The position numbers were made by a program, and so were the translations under genes. A stretch of 64,000 nucleotides of DNA from Geomesophilobacter sediminis (lineage in GTDB: Bacteria > Desulfobacterota > Desulfuromonadia > Geobacterales > Geobacteraceae). Below are positions 60,080 to 64,000 of this stretch, piece by piece (the first letter of the stretch is position 1; each line of letters begins with the position of its first letter). The notes under the pieces are model-generated. The model was not told the DNA's origin. It searched no databases and saw nothing but the letters and a program-made list of their open reading frames with translations. The stretch lies in assembly GCF_016458275.1 (NCBI RefSeq), contig NZ_JAEMHM010000011.1, positions 1-64,000 of the forward strand, given 5' to 3'.

Positions 60080-61861
60080 TCATCCCGTGACCGCGACGAC
60101 CTCTTCGTAGGTCGTGACCCCCTCCAGCATCTTGCGCACGGCGAGCTCCCGCAGGGGGATCAGGCCGTCCCGCCGTGCCGCCGCCTGCAGGTCGGTCAGC
60201 ACCAGGTGGTCGCTCACGATCTCCTTCACGGAATCGTTGAGGTCGAGCACTTCGAAGATCCCGGTCCGCCCCTTGTACCCGGTCCCCCGGCATTCGGCGC
60301 ACCCCTCTCCAAACCAGACCCGCTCTTTCTTGGTGAGCTGCAGGTATTCGGCCTCCTCGTGCGAGAGGTGCCGCTCCTTCTTACAGGCGGGACAGATCTT
60401 GCGCAAAAGCCGCTGCGCCATGATCCCGATCACCGTGGAGGAGATGAGAAACGAAGGAACCCCCAGGTCGAGCAGTCGGGTGACCGAAGAAGGGGCGTCG
60501 TTGGTGTGCAGCGTGGAAAGGACCAGGTGCCCGGTGAGGGCGGCCTGCACCGCGTTCTCCGCGGTCTCCCGATCACGGATCTCGCCGATCATGATGATGT
60601 CCGGGTCCTGGCGCAGGATGTTGCGCAGCACCTTGTCGAAGGTGACTCCGATCTGGCTTTGCACCCCGACCTGGTTGAACTCCTCCATCACCATCTCGAT
60701 CGGATCCTCGACCGTTACTATGTTCACCTCCGGCGAGGAGAGGGTGCGCAGCGAGGAGTAGAGGGTCGTCGTCTTGCCGCTGCCGGTCGGCCCGGTGACC
60801 AGGATGATCCCGTTCGGGCGATGGATGAAGGACTGGTAGAGCTGGTACTCGCGCGGGTAGAACCCGATCTGGTCGAGCTCCTGCATGAGGACGTCGGGGT
60901 CGAAGATCCTGATCACCACCTTCTCGCCAAAGGCGACCGGAAGGGTCGAGACGCGCAGCTCGATCTCCTTGTTCTTGTGGCTCGTCTTGATCCGGCCGTC
61001 CTGGGGACGCCGTTTCTCGGCGAGATCCATCCGCGAGAGCATCTTGATCCGGGAGACGATCGGGGCGTGCAGCGGCTTGGGCACGTCGTGCACGTTGTGC
61101 AGCACCCCGTCGACCCGCAGGCGCACCAGGGTTTTCTCCCGCTTGGGCTCGATATGGATATCGCTCGCCCGCTGGTCGAAGGCGTACTGCAGCAGGAATT
61201 CCACGGCGGAAACGATGTGTCGGTCGCTCCCGTCGATCTCCTGCCCCAGCTTCAGCCGGACGAACTGCTCCAGGTTGCCGAGATCGACGCTCTCCCTCAC
61301 TTCGTCCTGTGCCGCCTGCACCGAGGCGCGGAAGCCGAAGAACTCCCGCAGGATCTTCAGGATGTCGTTACGCGAGGCGAGGACGCGGTTGAATTCCTGC
61401 CGCTTGAGCTGCCGGAGCTCGTCCACCACCTCCTGGTTGAAGGGGTCGGCCACGGCAAGGGTTACCACGCCGTTGGTCACCGAAATCGGCACGATCAGGT
61501 GCTTGAGGGCGAACGGGCGCGGGATGTGCGCGGTGACCACGTCGAGGTTGAGCTTCATCGGGTCGATCTTCAGGTACGGCATCCCCAAAACGGACGCGAT
61601 CACCTCGGTGATGGCATCCTCGGTAAGCAGGCGACCGCTGCCGGCAGCCTCCAGGTTCAACGAGGCGATCACCTCGGCCGGCGAGACCTTCTCCGGGATC
61701 TGGTGCAGCCGCCGCGAATACCCGGCCTGCTGCGCTTGCTGCAGCCGGGCCGCCTGGTGCTCCCCCTGCTCCAGGATCACCCGGAACTGGGCCTCGTCGA
61801 TCACCTGACGCTGCAGGAGGATCTGCCCGACGTTCTTTATGGTAAGGGTCTGTTTTTTCAT
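60080..61861 (-). CDS. GspE/PilB-family secretion or pilus assembly ATPase
   Basis: 593 residues. The N-terminal MshEN-type domain includes ITEVIASVLGMPYLKIDPMK. The ATPase core has Walker A GPTGSGKTTTLYSSL near residue 347, the Asp box EDPIEMVMEEFNQV, Walker B IIMIGEIRDRETAENAVQ and the His box TGHLVLSTLHTNDAPSS. A CxxC pair (CPACKKE, CAECRGTGYKGR) forms the zinc site of the family. ATG with AAGGAG upstream. No pilC, pilin or gsp genes adjoin it, so type IV pilus and type II secretion cannot be separated. Confidence 0.9.
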   Translation of the reverse strand: MKKQTLTIKNVGQILLQRQVIDEAQFRVILEQGEHQAARLQQAQQAGYSRRLHQIPEKVSPAEVIASLNLEAAGSGRLLTEDAITEVIASVLGMPYLKIDPMKLNLDVVTAHIPRPFALKHLIVPISVTNGVVTLAVADPFNQEVVDELRQLKRQEFNRVLASRNDILKILREFFGFRASVQAAQDEVRESVDLGNLEQFVRLKLGQEIDGSDRHIVSAVEFLLQYAFDQRASDIHIEPKREKTLVRLRVDGVLHNVHDVPKPLHAPIVSRIKMLSRMDLAEKRRPQDGRIKTSHKNKEIELRVSTLPVAFGEKVVIRIFDPDVLMQELDQIGFYPREYQLYQSFIHRPNGIILVTGPTGSGKTTTLYSSLRTLSSPEVNIVTVEDPIEMVMEEFNQVGVQSQIGVTFDKVLRNILRQDPDIIMIGEIRDRETAENAVQAALTGHLVLSTLHTNDAPSSVTRLLDLGVPSFLISSTVIGIMAQRLLRKICPACKKERHLSHEEAEYLQLTKKERVWFGEGCAECRGTGYKGRTGIFEVLDLNDSVKEIVSDHLVLTDLQAAARRDGLIPLRELAVRKMLEGVTTYEEVVAVTG

Positions 61862-61892
61862 TATTAAGGCTCCTTGCAAGAAAACATCTCGG

Positions 61893-61921
61893 AGTATCTG
61901 TGAGAACCCCAATAAAGTCAA
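61893..61921 (-). promoter_or_regulatory. Promoter of the GspE-family gene
   Basis: Minus strand: TTGACT (61921-61916), 17-base spacer, GATACT (61898-61893), about 30 bases before the ATG at 61861. Confidence 0.6.
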
Positions 61922-61933
61922 GGACGTGGCGAG

Positions 61934-61961
61934 TTGACATTAAAGACCAAAAGGCTACATT
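61934..61961 (+). promoter_or_regulatory. Possible divergent promoter for the UbiK-like/UbiB-like pair
   Basis: Plus strand: TTGACA (61934-61939), 16-base spacer, TACATT (61956-61961), about 55 bases before the gene start. The -10 is weak. Confidence 0.45.
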
Positions 61962-62016
61962 TAATTAGCCGTTCGGGCACCAATGAAAGGGAGTTCAGCT
62001 CCCCAAGGAGGCCGTG

Positions 62017-62340
62017 ATGATCGAGATACTGGAAAAAGCCGTGCTCACCGCACTGGGGGCCGCATCGCTGACCCAGAAAAAGGCGGAGGAAATGGTCGAG
62101 GAACTGAAGGCCCGCTACAAAATGAGCGAAGAGGAAGGCAGGGCCTTCATGGAACGGATCCAGGAGATGGCCCGCGCCGGCAAGGAGCGGAGCACCGATT
62201 TCGCCGAGACCGAGGTGAAACGGGTCCTGGACCGGATCGGGGTGATCACCCGCGAGGAGTTCGACCTGCTGAAGCGGCGCGTCGACGGGCTTGAGGCGCG
62301 GCAGCGCCCGGTGGATGACGAGCCGGGACCGGAATGCTGA
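62017..62340 (+). CDS. Phasin-/UbiK-like coiled-coil protein
   Basis: 107 residues, mainly helical: MIEILEKAVLTALGAASLTQ, KKAEEMVEELKARYKMSEEE, then a C-terminal ITREEFDLLKRRVDGLEARQ. The last part matches the pattern of UbiK/BMFP proteins (SREEFD … LE) in E. coli, which assist UbiB-dependent quinone synthesis; the whole also looks like the phasin superfamily. Start: ATG with AAGGAG upstream (a GTG one codon earlier is possible). Its stop overlaps the next start by 7 bases, so the two are coupled. Confidence 0.7.
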   Translation: MIEILEKAVLTALGAASLTQKKAEEMVEELKARYKMSEEEGRAFMERIQEMARAGKERSTDFAETEVKRVLDRIGVITREEFDLLKRRVDGLEARQRPVDDEPGPEC

Positions 62341-64000
62341 GCCTTTTCCGCTTCAACCGCAACATCAGGAGCATCAAGCGGTACCGTCAGATCATCGCCG
62401 TATTGGCCAGCTACGGTCTGTTCCAGCTGCTGGACTACCTGAACCTGGCCCAGTTCGTCAAACGGCGCGGCATCTTCGCCCGCGGCGGAATTGCCGACCT
62501 CTCCACCGAGGAAAGGGTGAGGCTCGCCCTCGAGGAGCTGGGGCCGACGTTCATCAAGCTCGGGCAGTTGCTCTCGACCCGCGCCGACATCATTCCCCCC
62601 TCCTACATCAAGGAACTCTCCCAGCTCCAGGACCGGGTCCCGTCGATCCCCTACGAGGAGATCCACGCCCAGATCGAGCGCGAGCTCGGGGTCCTGGTGG
62701 AACTCAGGTTTGCCGAGCTGAACCGGGAGGCGATCGCGGCGGCATCGATTGCGCAGGTGCACCGGGCGCGGCTCCACTCGGGAGAAGAGGTCGTGGTGAA
62801 GGTGCGCCGCCCCGACGTGGAGAAGCTCGTCGAGACCGACATCGACATCATGCTCGGGATGGCGATGCTCCTGGAACGCCACATCCCCCGTTCGGACATC
62901 TACGATCCGGTCGGGGTGGTGCGGGAGTTTGCCCACACCATCCGAAGGGAGCTGGACCTCTCGCGCGAAGGGCATACCATCGAGAAGATCCGGGACAACT
63001 TCCAGGGCGATGCGACGCTGTACTTTCCGAAGGTCTACTGGGAGGCGACCGCCCGCGGCGTGCTCACCATCGAGTATGTCGCGGGGATCAAGGTGAACGA
63101 CAACGCCGCGCTCGACGCCGCCGGCCTGAACCGGCGCGAGATCGCGCGGCGCGGGGCCCACGCCTTCTTGAAGATGGTGCTCAACCACGGCTTCTTCCAT
63201 GGCGACCCCCATCCCGGCAACGTCCTGATCCTCCCCCAAAACGTCATCTGTCTCCTCGATTTCGGCATGGTGGGAAGGCTCACCAGCAGCCTCAAGGCCT
63301 ATCTCACCGACGTCCTCGGCGCCGTCATCAACCGCGACGTGGAAGAGCTGGTCCACACCATCCTCACCGCCGGCGACAACACCGACAACGTCGACGTCAA
63401 CGGCCTCAAACGGGCCCTCGCCGACTTCATCGACAGCTACTACGAAATCCCGCTCCGCGAGATCGAAGTCGGCCGGATGCTCATGGAGTTCATCGACATC
63501 ATCTCCACCTACCGGATCAAGATCGATCCGGACCTGACCATGCTGGTGAAGGTCCTCGTGGTCATCGAGGGTATGGGGCGCCAGCTCGACCCGGAGTTCG
63601 ACATGGTGGAGCACCTCCGCCCCTTCCTGACCCAGGCCTTCCATGAAAAGCATTCGCCGGGACGCGTGGTCCGGGAAATGGGGGGCGCCATCGACGCCTA
63701 CCTCTCGTTGGCCAAGAACCTGCCCCGCGACTTCCGGGAGATCCTCAACAAGATCAACCGGAACAAGTTTCGCATCGACCTGGAGCACCGCGGCCTGGAC
63801 CGCTTCTCCCGGGAACTGGACCGCTCGGCGAACCGGCTCTCCCTGTCGATGATCATCGCGGCGCTCATCATCGGCTCCTCGATCGCCATGCACACCACCC
63901 GCGGCCCGGCGATCATGGGTGTTCCCGCCTTCGCCTTCCTCGGCTATCTCATCGCGGCGCTCATCGGGCTATGGTGGATCGTCGCCATCCTCCGCTCGGG
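62334..64000 (+). CDS. ubiB: UbiB/ADCK (ABC1) family kinase-like protein, cut by the window end
   Basis: Open to the edge: 555 codons visible. Atypical kinase of the ABC1/ADCK family linked to quinone synthesis. Visible motifs: KxGQ (KLGQLLSTRADIIPP, residues 75-78), the A-rich loop AAAS (135-138), VVVKVRRPDVE with the ATP lysine near 156, catalytic loop HGDPHPGN (289-296) and LLDFG (307-311). Two hydrophobic segments near the end (SMIIAALIIGSSIAM, AFAFLGYLIAALIGLWW) would anchor it. ATG at 62334, overlapping the coiled-coil gene. A Geobacter-like host would use menaquinone, so the exact pathway is uncertain. Confidence 0.9.
   Translation, partial: MLSLFRFNRNIRSIKRYRQIIAVLASYGLFQLLDYLNLAQFVKRRGIFARGGIADLSTEERVRLALEELGPTFIKLGQLLSTRADIIPPSYIKELSQLQDRVPSIPYEEIHAQIERELGVLVELRFAELNREAIAAASIAQVHRARLHSGEEVVVKVRRPDVEKLVETDIDIMLGMAMLLERHIPRSDIYDPVGVVREFAHTIRRELDLSREGHTIEKIRDNFQGDATLYFPKVYWEATARGVLTIEYVAGIKVNDNAALDAAGLNRREIARRGAHAFLKMVLNHGFFHGDPHPGNVLILPQNVICLLDFGMVGRLTSSLKAYLTDVLGAVINRDVEELVHTILTAGDNTDNVDVNGLKRALADFIDSYYEIPLREIEVGRMLMEFIDIISTYRIKIDPDLTMLVKVLVVIEGMGRQLDPEFDMVEHLRPFLTQAFHEKHSPGRVVREMGGAIDAYLSLAKNLPRDFREILNKINRNKFRIDLEHRGLDRFSRELDRSANRLSLSMIIAALIIGSSIAMHTTRGPAIMGVPAFAFLGYLIAALIGLWWIVAILRS

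Overview
This window looks like a chromosomal segment of a GC-rich deltaproteobacterium of the Geobacter/Geomonas type (Desulfuromonadales). That is an inference from protein sequences and gene order: RNase Y-YmdB next to 5-formyl-THF ligase, 6S RNA and zapA; a full ribosomal superoperon; the order leuB-asd-asd paralogue-truA-rplM-rpsI-argC-ygiQ; and a GspE/PilB ATPase. It was not tested by database search. Almost everything from 0.76 to 54.6 kb is on the minus strand, and most of it is core housekeeping.

Layout. 1-760: gene-poor accessory scrap with IS-like ends and a plus-strand terminator. 0.76-11 kb (minus): tyrS, then ygfA-rny-ymdB with overlapping genes, 6S RNA, zapA, a 58-residue zapB-like ORF, ftsY and smc. 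11.1-30.7 kb (minus): one long run from a strong promoter ahead of rpsL through rpsG, fusA, tuf1, the S10 and spc sets, secY, adk, map, rpmJ, rpsM, rpsK, rpsD, rpoA and rplQ, closed by a hairpin terminator. 30.8-44.9 kb (minus): tRNA-Thr, Tyr, Gly, Thr, a second tuf, rpmG, tRNA-Trp, secE, nusG, rplK, rplA, rplJ, rplL, rpoB, rpoC. 45-54.6 kb (minus): ygiQ, argC, rplM-rpsI, truA, two aspartate-semialdehyde dehydrogenase homologues, leuB and a BON-domain lipoprotein. 54.7-64 kb: a mixed region with a secreted 30-residue Cys-repeat protein, a B12-binding radical SAM protein, a HigA-like antitoxin without a toxin, glgC, msrA, a GspE/PilB ATPase, and a coiled-coil gene overlapping a UbiB/ADCK kinase-like gene that runs off the end.

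The genes make up the translation and transcription apparatus (ribosomal proteins, EF-G, two EF-Tu copies, RNA polymerase alpha/beta/beta', NusG, tRNAs), protein export (SecY, SecE, FtsY), chromosome segregation and division (SMC, ZapA/ZapB), RNA turnover (RNase Y) and amino-acid synthesis (Arg, Leu, Asp family).

The least explained signals lie between genes. Four spacers in the ribosomal/RNA polymerase region carry inverted arrays of period-7 units, GTTCnnn on one arm and GAACnnn on the other, with a constant tetrad and mostly free triplet. One sits inside the putative L10 autoregulatory leader. A fifth period-7 array with another core (TGCTCnn) lies near the GspE gene. Other points: an aspartate-semialdehyde dehydrogenase paralogue that has lost its catalytic cysteine, and many TTG starts among core genes.
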